Source: Poecilobothrus nobilitatus
Taxonomy: Eukaryota > Arthropoda > Insecta > Diptera > Dolichopodidae
DNA length: 64,000 bases
Assembly: GCA_947095535.1 (NCBI GenBank)
Contig: OX352773.1
Location: 106,029,485-106,093,484, forward strand
Direction of reading: 5' to 3'
Both the position numbers and the translations under genes were made by a program. Of this stretch, positions 22,734-32,865 are shown one piece after another. The stretch's first letter is position 1. Every line of letters starts with the position of its first letter. The notes under the pieces are model-generated. The model ran no database searches, had not been told where the DNA came from, and was given only the letters and a program-made list of their open reading frames with translations.

Positions 22734-23140
22734 TTATAGGTTTGTGAATATATTCCGATTTTTATCAATTTGTAAGCTTGCATCAAATGCTTCATACACA
22801 ACAGCAGTTACTGTTGATGTAAGAGGCTTTGATAGCCTTGCCTCTATTCTAATTGTACCCTGGTTTCGTAAACCTTGACATGCTTTATTTCCAGATACAT
22901 CTGCAGTTAAATCAAAAGCTGGTACAAAGAATCCATTGCTAAACATAGACTTTGTTATCTGATGTTCTTTTTCATTATGGTCAATTCCAGTACCTAAAAA
23001 AAATGTGCTATACGCACATTTATTATTTTCTTCGGAAAAACTAGTTTCAATTGCTGAATTGTGTACTCGGACTCCATTTACGTTTAATATAAATTGCGAA
23101 AAATCAAAATGTTTAAAATTGTATGGTTTTTATACCCTAC
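22734..23140 (-). pseudogene. Polinton B: C-terminal piece of the major capsid protein
   Basis: Matches the C-terminal 130 residues of the MCP at 29878-31175: NGVRVHNSAIETSFSEE-like blocks (23095-23030), HQITKSMFSNGFF, AFDLTADVSGNKACQGL, IRIEARLSKPL and ASLQIDKNRNIFTNL (22946-22734), with one or two frame breaks near 22980-23040. The upstream part is cut at about 23140 by a satellite-like array. The gene resumes at 25695. Confidence 0.85.
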
Positions 23141-25690
23141 ATCTAAAGTATAGGGTATATTAACTTTGGTATGGTGTTTGTAACCACCAAAAGGAAGCGA
23201 GTTTGATATGGACATGTATATATATTCTGAATCAGGATCACCTCGTGAGTGTCCTGATGTCCGTCCGTCCGTTCGTTCTCAAAAATAATAACTCAAAACG
23301 ATAACTCAAAAACTAATAAAGCTATCTTGATGAAATTTATATAGTAGGTTACTAATTACGAAAGGAAGGTTAAGTTCGGACCTGGATAAAATCGGTCCAA
23401 GTGTTCGGATTCTGGAAGCTTCCGAATGATTTCGGAGCAAACGAGTTTATCTCCAAAACCAACAAAGATAGAACCTTCAAATTTTGTACAATGATGTTCC
23501 TTCCCGTTCGATTTATGTCTCTGAAATTTAAGAGAATTTGGTCCATGGGTTTGGATTTTGGAAGCTTCCGAACGAGCACCAGAGGAAATGAGATTATCTT
23601 CAAAATCAACTAAGATATAACCTTTAAATTTGGCAGAGTGGTGTTCTTTCATGTTTTGTTTAAGTCTCTGAAATTTGAGAGGATTTGGTTCATGAGTTCG
23701 GATCTTGGAAGCTTCCGAACGAACCCCGGAGCAAACGAGTACATCTCCACAACCAACAAAAATAGAACCTTTATTTCTAGTACAAGAGTGTGCTGTTATG
23801 TTTCCTTTTCTATAAAATTGGAAACTGACATTTGAAAGAATTTGAACCATGGATTCGTATTTTGGAAGCTTCCGAACGAGCCTCAGAGCAAACGAGATTA
23901 TTTCCAAAATCAACAACGATAGAACCTTTAAATTTTGTACAATGATGTTTCTTCCCGTTCGATTTATGTCTCTGAAATTTAAGAGGATTTGGTCCATGGG
24001 TTTGGATTTTCGAAGCTTCCGAACGAGCACCAGAGCAAATGAGATTATCTCCAAAACCAACTAAGATATAAACTTTAATTTTGGCAGAGTGGTGTTCTTT
24101 CATGTTTTAGTTAAGTCTCTGAAATTAGAGAGGATTTGGTTCATGGGATCTTATTTTGGAAGCTTCCGAACGAGCCCCAGGGCAAACGAGTATATTTCCA
24201 CAACCAACAAAGATAGAATCTTTATTTTTAGTACAAGGGTGTGCTGTTATATTTCCTTTTCTATAAAATTGGAAATTAACATTTGAAAGAATTTGAACCA
24301 TGGATACGTATTTTGGAAGCTTTCGAACGAGCCCTGAGTAAACGAGATTATCTCCAAAATCAACAAAGATAAAACCTTTAAATTTTTTACAATGATGTTC
24401 CTTCCCGTTCGATTTATGTCTCTGAAATTTAAGAGGCTTTGGATCATGGGTTTGGATTTTCGAAGCTTCCGAACGAGCACCAGAGCAAATGAGATTATCT
24501 CCAAAACCAACTAAGATATAAACTTTAATTTTGGCAGAGTGGTGTTCTTTCATGTTTTATTTAAGTCTCTGAAATTAGAGAGGATTTGGTTCATGGGATC
24601 TTATTTTGGAAGCTTCCGAACGAGCCCCAGGGCAAACGAGTATATTTCCACAACCAACAAAGATAGAATCTTTATTTTTAGTACAAGAGTGTGCTGTTAT
24701 ATTTCCTTTTCTATAAAATTGGAAACTAACATTTGAAAGAATTTGAACCATGGATACGTATTTTGGAAGCTTTCGAACGAGCCCTGAGCAAACGAGATTA
24801 TCTCCAAAACCAACAAAGATAGAACCTTTAAATTTTTTACAATGATGTTCCTTCCCGTTCGATTTATGTATCTGAAATTTAAGAGGATTTGGTCCATGGG
24901 TTTGTAATTTGGAAGCTTCCGAACGAGCCCCAGAGCCAATGAGATTATCTCCAAAAACAACAACGATATAACCTTTAAATTTGCAGAATGGTGTTCTTTT
25001 ATGTTTGATTTAGATCTCTGAAATTTGAGAGGATTTGGTCCTTGGGTTCGGATTTTGGAAGCTTCCGAACGAGCCTCAGAGCAAATGATATTATCTCCAA
25101 AAGCAACAAAGATATAACCTTTAAATTAGGCAGAATGGTGTTCCTTCATGATTTATGTTTCTGAAATTTTTGAGGATTTGGTTCATGGGTTCTTATCTTG
25201 GAAGCTTCCGGATGAGCCCCAGAGCAAACGAGTATATCTCCACAACCAACAAAGATAGAACTTTTATTTTTAGTACAGAGGTGTTCTGTTATGTTTCCTT
25301 TTCTCTAAAATTGGAAACTGACATTTGAAAGAATTTGAACCATGGGTTCGTATTTTGGAAACTTCCGGACGCGCACAAGAGCTACGAGCATATCTCCAAC
25401 ACCAACACAAGTAGAACCTTTAAATTTAGTACAATGGTGTTCTGGCATGTTTTCTTTATGTTCCTGTGATGGATTCGATGAATTGGAGTGGCAATTCGGG
25501 TACCTGACAAACACCTTCCAAGGACTAACAATCTTCGAAATTAATAAAGATAGAAACTTAAAATCTTTTACAAGGGTGTCAAGCATATCCCAAGAGGATG
25601 CCTCTTTTACGTTCCTGAAATTCGAGTTGAATAAGACAGAAAAGGGAAGAAGTTCAAGCAGCTGCCAAAAAAACTTATGGATTTTTAATT
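23141..25690. repeat. Satellite-like array of ~150-bp monomers with a ~450-bp higher-order unit
   Basis: About 14 monomers, each with a GGAAGCTTCCGAACGAG core (first at about 23415, then 23565, 23707, 23865, 24010, 24158, 24317, 24461, 24608, 24766, 24912, 25055, 25199 and a diverged one at 25358). Three variants alternate (before the core: TTGGATTTTCG, TCTTATTTT, TACGTATTTT), giving near-identical ~450-bp units (24121-24570 versus 24571-25020). The left flank (23131-23280) has an inverted TATACCCTA/AGGGTATA start and a GTCCGTCCGTCCG run, typical of small insect non-autonomous elements. The array lies inside the MCP gene of Polinton B. Confidence 0.9.
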
Positions 25691-25694
25691 TAAT

Positions 25695-26037
25695 TCGAAT
25701 TATTAGCTTCTAAAAAATTCAGTTGAGATTCGTTAGAATCATCTGCAAAAAGGTGTAATACTAAGTTTTCTAGTGTTAGGAGAATTCGAACATCAACATT
25801 GTTGGTTAAGAGAAGTGTAGGTTGGTTAAACATATCTAGATGTAGTTTACCTATAAGTTCTACTACATTGCTATTGTGGTATAATTTTTGACTTTCTTTT
25901 GATTCGCTATTATCTGATTTTCCTATATTTGGCTTATCTAACGTCCATCCTGCACATTCTAAATGGGCTGTAGCAGCATCTGTACCGTAATTTAATAATG
26001 ATTTAATATAAGCTCTGTAATGGTAATTTCAATTTTC
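25695..26037 (-). pseudogene. Polinton B: middle piece of the major capsid protein
   Basis: Reads NYHYRAYIKSLLNYGTDAA from the Polinton A junction, then HLECAGWTLDKPN, ELIGKLHLDMFNQPTLL and NVDVRILLTLEN, ending ADDSNESQLNFLEAN at the satellite junction. The equivalent in A is at about 30215-30545. There is at least one small frame disruption. About 75 codons present in A between LEA and YNFKHFD are absent or replaced by the array. Confidence 0.85.
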
Positions 26038-26043
26038 TATTAA
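26038..26043. repeat. Target-site duplication, left of Polinton A
   Basis: TATTAA directly abuts the AGTAGT terminus and is repeated exactly at 45957-45962. Six base pairs is the Polinton norm. Confidence 0.95.
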
Positions 26044-26420
26044 AGTAGTGTGTATATGCCGATTTTGGCTCCATAGGGAGTATTTTTTTTGGGGGAGTAA
26101 AATTTTAATATGAAAAATTTTTTATAAAAAGTAAAAATAGAGCTTTTATGAATTTTTTTTGTTTTATTGTAATTGTCAATCAAATACAACTTTGTAAAGT
26201 GTGTATTGTTGATGATGTCTGCTCTTGACAATAAATTGTCAGCAAATACAACTTTGTAAAGTGTGTATTGTTGATGATGTCTGCTCTTGACAATAAATTG
26301 TCAATCAAATGCGACTTTGTAGAGTGTGCTTGTTGATAATGTTTGCCCTTGATAAATAAATGATTGATGATAATGACATTGATAAATATAAATTACTACT
26401 AATAATGTATTAAATAATAA
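26044..26420 (+). repeat. Left terminal inverted repeat of Polinton A
   Basis: About 377 bp matching 45956-45518 in reverse. It carries about 2.5 copies of a ~62-bp subrepeat (AACTTTGTAAAGTGTGTATT, then GATGATGTCTGCTCTTGAC) beginning at about 26172. The subrepeat junctions form TTGACAATAAATTGTCAA palindromes. Confidence 0.93.
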
Positions 26421-26506
26421 AATAAAGAAAGTTTGGAATTACTATAAATACTGATCCATTTTGAAAAATAATTAATACAATTAATTTCTTACATTAAAAA
26501 TAAAAA

Positions 26507-27028
26507 ATGTCTTTTATTAAAAAGTTTACTATTATTTCCAAAAAGGGTCTTACTAATTATAAGAAATTAGAAGATCTGGAAATAAATAAATTTTATAAAA
26601 TTAAAGAGTTCAAACTAGAAGAGGAAACAAAATATGGAAAAGCTCTTCTAGTAGGATTAATTTTAAACGGAGGGACCGTTTGGGTATATTTACCCAAACG
26701 CTTTGCAAATATTATTAATACAAAAAAAAATATTAAGCAGCTCAAACAGTTTGGAGGGTTAAAGTATAACGGACGAGATGAAGAAAAGAACATAGCAATG
26801 TTCGATTTCATATTAAAAAAGAATATGAAGCAAGGTAAATATGATGCTGATGTTGATTATAATGATGGTGATGATGATGATGACGATGATGACGATGATG
26901 ATGATGTTGATGATGAAGATGATGATGAGGATAAGGAAAAAAATAGTAGTATAAGGGAAAAATTAAAAAGAAAAAATACAAACTATGTAAAAAATAAAAA
27001 AAGTAAAAAAATAAAAATGCAACTTTAA
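26507..27028 (+). CDS. Polinton A: OB-fold-like protein with an acidic tract
   Basis: An intact 173-codon frame, first gene after the left terminal repeat. The N-terminal ~105 residues contain KYGKALLVGLILNGGTVWVY followed by LPKRF (about residues 42-66), a beta-rich pattern seen in putative single-strand-DNA-binding proteins of Polintons and related viruses. An almost pure Asp run follows (about residues 118-142), then a Lys-rich tail. Such a protein would suit protein-primed, strand-displacement replication. That role is inferred. The acidic tract is coded by a GAT/GAC triplet array that may have expanded recently. Confidence 0.6.
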   Translation: MSFIKKFTIISKKGLTNYKKLEDLEINKFYKIKEFKLEEETKYGKALLVGLILNGGTVWVYLPKRFANIINTKKNIKQLKQFGGLKYNGRDEEKNIAMFDFILKKNMKQGKYDADVDYNDGDDDDDDDDDDDDVDDEDDDEDKEKNSSIREKLKRKNTNYVKNKKSKKIKMQL

Positions 27029-27199
27029 TAAAATATTTAGTTTTTGTTTTCTTATGTTTTGATTTTTTACAGACAACAGGTTTATCTGAGAAGAAATAGA
27101 GAATCTCTATATTTTTTTCTATAAAAAGAAGTTTTGTTAAAATTATTTTTCATTTATATATAATGTTTGAACCTTTTAGTTAAATTTATTTTTTAGAAA

Positions 27200-27924
27200 A
27201 TGATTGTATTTACTCATCCATTCTCTATGATGGTAGCTGGTCCATCTTGTTGTGGAAAGACTACCTTTATAACTCAATAACTTAATAACGTAAATAAAAC
27301 TGTATTTCCAACGATTGATAAAATCATATGGTGCAATTCAGAAATAAATGCTATCCCAAAAAATTTTGAATTTGAAAACATAGAATATCAAAATACTATT
27401 CCCGAAACTATTGAAAGTGATAAACCTACTTTAATTATTTTGGATGATCTAATGCTGGACGCTTATGGTCAAAAAATTTGTGATTTGTTTACTAAGGGTT
27501 CACACCATCGTGATATTTCGATTATATTGGTTACGCAAAATATATTTCATCAAGGAAAATTTTGCAGAGATATTTCTATTAATTGTAAATATTTGGTTAT
27601 TTTTAGAAATCCAAGAGATAAGTCTCAATTTTACCGTTAGCACGACAAATATTTCCAGAGAATGTTAGAGAATTTCAAAGAGTATTTAACGAAGTAACAT
27701 CACTTCCATATAGTTATATTGTTCTTGATTTTACTCAAGAGATCAATGATATATTTTGTATTAGAACACAAGATTTCAAGAGAGATTTTTCTGAATGTTA
27801 CTGTTTCCCAAAGCAATTAACAATTGACAACTTATGTGAAAAAAATGAAACGATTGAAGGAAAACCAACATATATTGCATGTATTAAAACAGTAACATGT
27901 ATTAAAATAGTAAACAAAAGTTAA
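27200..27924 (+). pseudogene. Polinton A: A32/FtsK-type DNA-packaging ATPase
   Basis: This family pumps the genome into capsids. The start at 27200 gives THPFSMMVAGPSCCGKTTF with Walker A at residues 14-21. Walker B is TLIILDDLML (about 27430-27460), followed by HHRDISIILVTQN, the sensor-like TQN. The C-terminal part (RVFNEVTSLPYSYIVLDF) is in a different frame. Lesions: an in-frame TAA soon after Walker A (about 27277) and a frameshift at a T run near 27630. The longest open part is 66 codons. Polinton B carries a second copy at 62642-59341. Confidence 0.88.
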
Positions 27925-28204
27925 GAAACAATATTTTTAAATACTGTAATTCACAAGTTATTAAAGCAATTTGTGAAATTGTTATAAATACATTGAATGG
28001 ATATAATAAGATAACAAAAAGTCAACACCAACATTTAAAAAATTATAAAAACAAATTACGCTTTTTAGCTTGTCCAAAAAAAAAAAAAAAAATTATAAAC
28101 GAAAATTGTTAATTCAAAGTGGAGGATTTTTAACAATTTTAATTGGATCTGTACTTTCTGGGATACTTAGAAAACTTATTGAGTCATATCAAAAACAAAA
28201 ATAA
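27912..28204 (+). pseudogene. Polinton A: small basic protein with a QSGGF motif
   Basis: About 90 codons: LRNNIFKYCNSQVIKAICEI, an Lys-rich central helix, then LIQSGGFLTILIGSVLSGIL as a hydrophobic C-terminus. A frameshift falls in the poly-A run at 28077-28093. Small proteins with this layout (KYC...VIKAI, basic middle, QxGGF) recur in arthropod Polintons between ATPase and capsid genes. The function is unknown to me. The glycine-rich hydrophobic end could insert in membrane or capsid. Confidence 0.5.
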
Positions 28205-28218
28205 ATAATTTACAACGA

Positions 28219-28788
28219 ATGATTGTTTTACATCCTGATCAATATAATAAATTAAAAGATAATTTATTAAACGATAATGAGCTCAGCCAAATAGATAAGG
28301 TAATGAAAACAATCTTGTTAAACAAGAATTTGAATGATATTCAAAAATGAAAGCAATTATTAAGAAACCCTGTTGAACCACTCATGACTAATGAAAACCT
28401 TCAAATAGGAGAAGAAACACCATCACGTATTTATATGAGAAATATGGGTACACAAATATCTAGAACTATCAAAAAGCATAAAGATACACAAACTAAAACG
28501 AAAAAGTTTGAGGATGCTTCAATGCAAACAAATCCGTATGAGGATGTTTATGAAACAGAACCATTAGAGAATTCACAAGAATATAATAAGGATTCAATTA
28601 TTGTAGATGATGATTCTGATTATAGTGATAATGTCTTTACCGATGAAAATATTAAAAAACGAGCGTTATCTGCCGCTTCTTCAGGATCTTGTTTAAAGAA
28701 ACGCAAATCTATAAATAGTTCAGTAGTTCGAGTATTTGAAACAGATGACGGTTCAGTTATATATGTTCCTCTCTTTGACAAAGAATAG
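28219..28788 (+). pseudogene. Polinton A: conserved hypothetical protein (one in-frame stop)
   Basis: The start at 28219 (MIVLHPDQYNKLKDNLL) runs in frame to 28788 with one TGA at 28348-28350. The part after the stop is open for 134 codons from 28384. It has a helical N-terminus, an acidic, Ser-rich middle (DDDSDYSDN) and a C-terminal FETDDGSVIYVPLF. Its equivalent in Polinton C is 13080-12487. It precedes the minor capsid gene in both. Confidence 0.55.
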
Positions 28789-28957
28789 ACAATAGAAACA
28801 ATATTCTTTGCGATCAGAATCTAAAATAAAACAAAGAGAATTAAATTTCCCTATCCGTAAAAAACAAAGCATTACAAAATCAAAGGAAAAAAATTTAAAA
28901 GATTTAAAATCTACAAAAGAATATAATTGGACATCATATACATAGATAATTATAAAG

Positions 28958-29530
28958 ATGGATGAATTTTATGTAACTTCAATAAGTAATTCTTCAGAAG
29001 TTATGTCTCCTGAAAATACTCTTTCCCAATTCACAAATAAAATATCTCGACGTATTGACCTCAGGAATGAAAATTGGAAAGTTGGTTTAACTAAGTTTTA
29101 TTATAATGATTTTCTTTAAACAGATAAATATGAACGTACAAATTGTGTATTAATTTCAATAGGATAATTAATTCTTAAATATAAATTTAGAAATGATGAA
29201 AAATTCATAAATATAAATTTAGAAATGATGATTGGAAAATAAATTTTTTACCAGTTTTAATTAATAATATTACACCAGAACCAGGATTTAGAAGAAAACA
29301 AGTTTAACAGAGTTTTTTAATGAAATTTCACAATCTTTGTTAAATGAGAATTATTATAAAGGAGATAAAAAAAAAATAGCTCCAGCGGATCAATTAAAAA
29401 GAGTAAGAATATCTCGATCATTTGAAAAAGAAAACTTTTTTTTACAAAAAACCTTTGAATATACTATCCCAGAACTGATAAAGGAACTTCTTTCACAAAA
29501 AGAAAAAGCAATAAATTTAAATTAAAACCT
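28958..29530 (+). pseudogene. Polinton A: minor capsid (penton-type) protein, deleted
   Basis: The start at 28958 gives MDEFYVTSISNSSEVMSPE, NTLSQFTNKISRRIDL and NWKVGLTKFYYNDF, the conserved N-terminal block. A frame break and an AT-rich insertion follow, then FLPVLINNITPEPGF (about 29250) and a helical piece (29337-29525) ending KAINLN. Compared with the Polinton C copy, the whole C-terminal third and the start of the next gene are missing, so a deletion of several hundred bases joins the minor capsid to the pX-like gene. Confidence 0.65.
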
Positions 29531-29875
29531 TTTTACGATTTATTAAGATATTTAAATCCTATTTTTTCATCGGGTCTAGATATTTTAAAAAAAGAAGCTT
29601 TGTCAGCTGGTATAAATTCATTATCAGACATTAGCACAAGTAGAAATTTAAAGGAAGTAATAAAAGATCGAGGAAATGATGCTATAAAGAATATAAGACG
29701 CGGTGTTTTTAATAAACTAAATGATATGTATGGTCAGAGATTTATTCGAAAGGGTATAAAAAGACATTCAAACACGATTCATATTAATTTAAAAACTAAA
29801 AAGAAGAAACGCATAACTTCTAAAAAAAGTAATAATAAAAAAAAGAAAAAAAAATATACAGACATATTTGATTAA
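29520..29875 (+). pseudogene. Polinton A: pX-like basic core protein, N-terminus lost
   Basis: The frame enters without a start at LKPFYDLLRYLNPIFSSGLD. It continues with KKEALSAGINSLSDI and VIKDRGNDAIKNIRRG, then ends in a Lys/Arg-rich tail before TAA at 29875. The longest ATG-opened part is 91 codons (29600). C and B copies start MERA-x-x-K-Y-Y-L; that beginning is deleted here together with the end of the minor capsid gene. Confidence 0.7.
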
Positions 29876-29877
29876 CA

Positions 29878-31175
29878 ATGATTGAGTGCATGAAATCTGA
29901 ATTGTATATTTTTACACCACGTCCAATTCAATTGAGCATATTAAAAACTGAAGAAGTTGCTTTAAATCCAATAGCCTCTTTAGACTCTGCTTCCACAATC
30001 GAATTTATTTCATTAGGTCATGGAGATACGTATAGAGATTTGTCTGTAACATATTTAAAACTTAAAGTACAAATATTAAAAAAAGATGGTACATCTTGGA
30101 ATGATGATAAATATAGTGAAAATAAATTAATCTCTCAACCTGGGATTGTAAATAATTTCATTCTCTTATAAAACAATGTAATGTTCAATTAAATGGAAAA
30201 AATATAACACCATCGGATTCAAATTATCACTACAGAGCATATATTGAAACTCTTCTCAATTATGGAACTAATGCTGCTGAAACACACTTAAAATGTTCAG
30301 GTTGGATCTTGGATAAAGGTAATATTCAAAGGCATGATAACGGTGGTAGTATGGAACGTAAAAAGTCTTACAATAACAGTGCTGAAGTAGAATTAATGGG
30401 GAAATTACATGTTGATATGTTTAACCAACCAGTATTCTTGATTAACAATGTAGATGTTCGCGTTGTTTTAACTTTGGAAAAACCAGATTTTTATATTTTT
30501 TCTGATGATAATGATGAATGTCAAATAAAAATTTTAGAGGCAATATTATTTATGAAACATGTTACAATCAATCCAAGCATTCTATTGGCACATAATACCG
30601 TATTAGAAAAAGCTAATGCGAAATACTACTATAAACGTGTTGAAGTTAAAACTTTTACGATGTCTTCTAATACTTCCAATATAAGTCTAGACAATGTTTT
30701 TATAGGTCAACTACCAAACACAATAATATTTTGTATGACTGAAAATGAAGGATACACAGGAAAGCGATCTAAGAACCCCTACAATTTTAAACATTTTGAT
30801 TTAAAACAATTTATGTTATATTTTAATGGTGTTCAAATTCCTAATTTAGCTATAGAAACTAATTTTTCAGAGAAGAACTCAACATATACACGAGAATATC
30901 ATACCTTTTTCAGTGGAACAGGAATATATCATGCTGACAAAGGACATCAAATAACAAAATCTATGTTTAGTAAAGGTTATTTTCTACTAGCTTTTGATTT
31001 AACTCCTGATGGGGCAGGGAATGATTCCTGTCAGTCTTTGTTAAACCAGGATTCATTAAGAATTGAAGCTAAATTTTCAAACAAATTACCATCAACTATA
31101 ACTTGTATTGCTTATGGTGAATTCGATTCAAGTTTACAAATCGATAAAAATCGTAATGTTCATACAAATCTATAA
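29878..31175 (+). pseudogene. Polinton A: major capsid protein (double jelly-roll), one frameshift
   Basis: It starts 2 bp after the pX-like stop (MIECMKSELYIFTPRPIQ, then NPIASLDSASTIEFISLGHG). A frame change near 30170 separates the first 97 codons from the rest, which runs open for 288 codons from 30309 to 31175 and ends SLQIDKNRNVHTNL. The total of about 430 codons suits the compact MCP of arthropod Polintons (the 'F54H12.2-like' proteins). Apart from that frameshift it looks whole, and it is the best template for recognising the three MCP pieces of Polinton B. Confidence 0.87.
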
Positions 31176-31247
31176 ATACAGAAATCAATTTGTAAGATCC
31201 ATTCATTTAACAACCTCGAAAGTGAAAAATTATAAATATAAATTAAA

Positions 31248-31586
31248 ATGAGTAATAAATCTTGTGTACTTGCAGCATTTTGTGCTGACGACACGAATGC
31301 TATTTTTGTTAAACGAGTAGCACTTGCTGAAATTAAAGATTCCTGTAAACCATTCAACAAAGAGTTTCAGTATAAATTTCCGACTAAGGATATCAATATT
31401 GAGAACATTCAAAAAGGATTTAAATTTGGGAATTCTCTTAATGAACAAATAAATCTCGATCTAATTAAAACTCTAACTAAATTTGACTTAATTGTTACAA
31501 ATGGGAAAGCAAAAAAGGAATATATATTGCAACATATAAAAGATGAAAAGAAAATAATTGATTTATCTTCTTTTGAAATTGAATAA
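31248..31586 (+). CDS. Polinton A: RNase-H-fold-like hypothetical protein
   Basis: An intact 112-codon frame between MCP and protease; its stop overlaps the protease start by one base. The pattern (VLAAFCADDTNAIFVKRVALA, then YKFPTK, LIKTLTKFDLIVTNGKAKKEY and KIIDLSSFEI) parallels the protein at 40481 (VDFQ...IFVKEL, IIFKPP, LRKLEGNTIIVAGREKKFF, DIIEISNRF). The two look like distant paralogues. A DEDD-exonuclease or RNase-H-like fold is possible, but no full acidic active site is visible. Confidence 0.5.
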   Translation: MSNKSCVLAAFCADDTNAIFVKRVALAEIKDSCKPFNKEFQYKFPTKDINIENIQKGFKFGNSLNEQINLDLIKTLTKFDLIVTNGKAKKEYILQHIKDEKKIIDLSSFEIE

Positions 31587-32092
31587 TGAATACATTTCAA
31601 ATTGAAACTATTCTAAATCAAAATAAATATATAAAAAAATATTTTACTGGAGTTTTTCCAATAGATAAAATTCCGCATTGTGTTAAAAAACCGGCTATGC
31701 TAGTAATAAACACAGACTCTTCAAATAAACCTGGGAAACATTGGTTAGCTTTATTTTTACCTAAAAATGGATGTATTGAATATTTCGATTCATTTGACTT
31801 TCCACCTAACAATAAGAAGATAATAACATTTTTGAAACATAATTCAATAGAATATAATTTTTTATATAATAATAAACGATTGCAGGATGTTTTTTCTACT
31901 GTTTGTGGCCAGTACTGTTGTGTTTATTTATGGTTTCGTGCAAGAAATATCAAAATGAAAAACTTTTTGAGTATATTTAGCAAAATGAAATATATACAAA
32001 ACGATAATATAATACAAAAACTATTTGATAACATATTTAATTTAAGAAAAATTCAACGAAATAAATATCAAATTTGTACATCTTGCAACTAA
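31586..32092 (+). CDS. Polinton A: adenain-type cysteine protease
   Basis: An intact 168-codon maturation protease of the adenovirus-protease/Ulp1-like fold, which processes capsid precursors. The catalytic set is visible with adenain-like spacing: His52 in GKHWLALF, Asp68 in CIEYFDSF, Gln100 in NNKRLQDVF and Cys107 in VCGQYCCVY. The N-terminal TGVFPIDKIP motif matches Polinton proteases. ATG at 31586 overlaps the upstream stop by one base, suggesting a tight gene cluster. It is one of the few undamaged core genes of the element. Confidence 0.92.
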   Translation: MNTFQIETILNQNKYIKKYFTGVFPIDKIPHCVKKPAMLVINTDSSNKPGKHWLALFLPKNGCIEYFDSFDFPPNNKKIITFLKHNSIEYNFLYNNKRLQDVFSTVCGQYCCVYLWFRARNIKMKNFLSIFSKMKYIQNDNIIQKLFDNIFNLRKIQRNKYQICTSCN

Positions 32093-32151
32093 ATTATCAC
32101 ATAAATATAACTGATTATGAAAAAATGTAGTTAGTTTATTCAAAAATTATA

Positions 32152-32802
32152 ATGGGTAAAGGTATGAAAATGATTAGAAAAAGTGAAAAACATTTATCAA
32201 AAGCTCACAATGTTCCCACTAAAAAGAACATACTGGAAGATTTGTTATTATCATATACCTACTTTTTGGATTTAAATCATTCTTCTTATATTAGCATTGG
32301 TTATATAACTAAATTTGAACCACAAATTTTTATTTATCATCGTAGAGGTAATTCAGTAAGAATTAGTTATGAAGAGTGGCAGCAATTTTACAATATTATC
32401 ATCTTAAACATGAATGGAGAAGATAAAAAAATAGCTGTATTGAAAACTAGAAATAAGAATGGTAGATGTTTATTAACTTTTGGAAGTAAAGAAAGGAAAA
32501 AGAAGATATGGCTATCTACTTTAGAGGCTGATCGGTTTTTTAATATTATAGAATTTGTTCAAGCAGTTATGTGTTATAATAACAGCGTCAAAAATAATAT
32601 AAAAGAATATATATCAAAATATATTAATAAGTGTTTAATAAAATGTGTCAATAAATTAGAACAAGAAGATTTTTATATTCCAATGGAACTGAATACAGCA
32701 CAATGTAATTATTCTCGTATTTTTTATGAAATTCCTATACTATTACAGAGAGAAATACAAAAACATTTTATAAATTTCAAAATGAATTTTAAAGAGAAAT
32801 AA
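32152..32802 (+). CDS. Polinton A: conserved protein with a PC4-like block
   Basis: An intact 216-codon frame after the protease. FEPQIFIYHRRGNSVRISYE with EWQQFYN (about residues 60-83) recalls the beta-ridge and 'EW' helix of PC4-type single-strand-binding domains. The later LEADRFFNIIEFVQAVM...FYIPM block is shared with the Polinton B fragment at 21784-21993. Function unknown; a replication or late-transcription role is only a guess. Confidence 0.55.
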   Translation: MGKGMKMIRKSEKHLSKAHNVPTKKNILEDLLLSYTYFLDLNHSSYISIGYITKFEPQIFIYHRRGNSVRISYEEWQQFYNIIILNMNGEDKKIAVLKTRNKNGRCLLTFGSKERKKKIWLSTLEADRFFNIIEFVQAVMCYNNSVKNNIKEYISKYINKCLIKCVNKLEQEDFYIPMELNTAQCNYSRIFYEIPILLQREIQKHFINFKMNFKEK

Positions 32803-32865
32803 AGAAAATTAAAAATTATATACAATGTTTTTTTTATTATTCATTAAAAAAATTATATTAATAAT

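Noticed and set aside
23356..25713. Several overlapping open frames with repeated protein motifs
   Set aside because: Both strands of a satellite-like array stay open because the monomers lack stops. The repeated peptides only reflect the DNA repeat.
26172..26360. Possible CRISPR array
   Set aside because: Few head-to-tail units without unique spacers, inside transposon terminal repeats of a eukaryotic genome.
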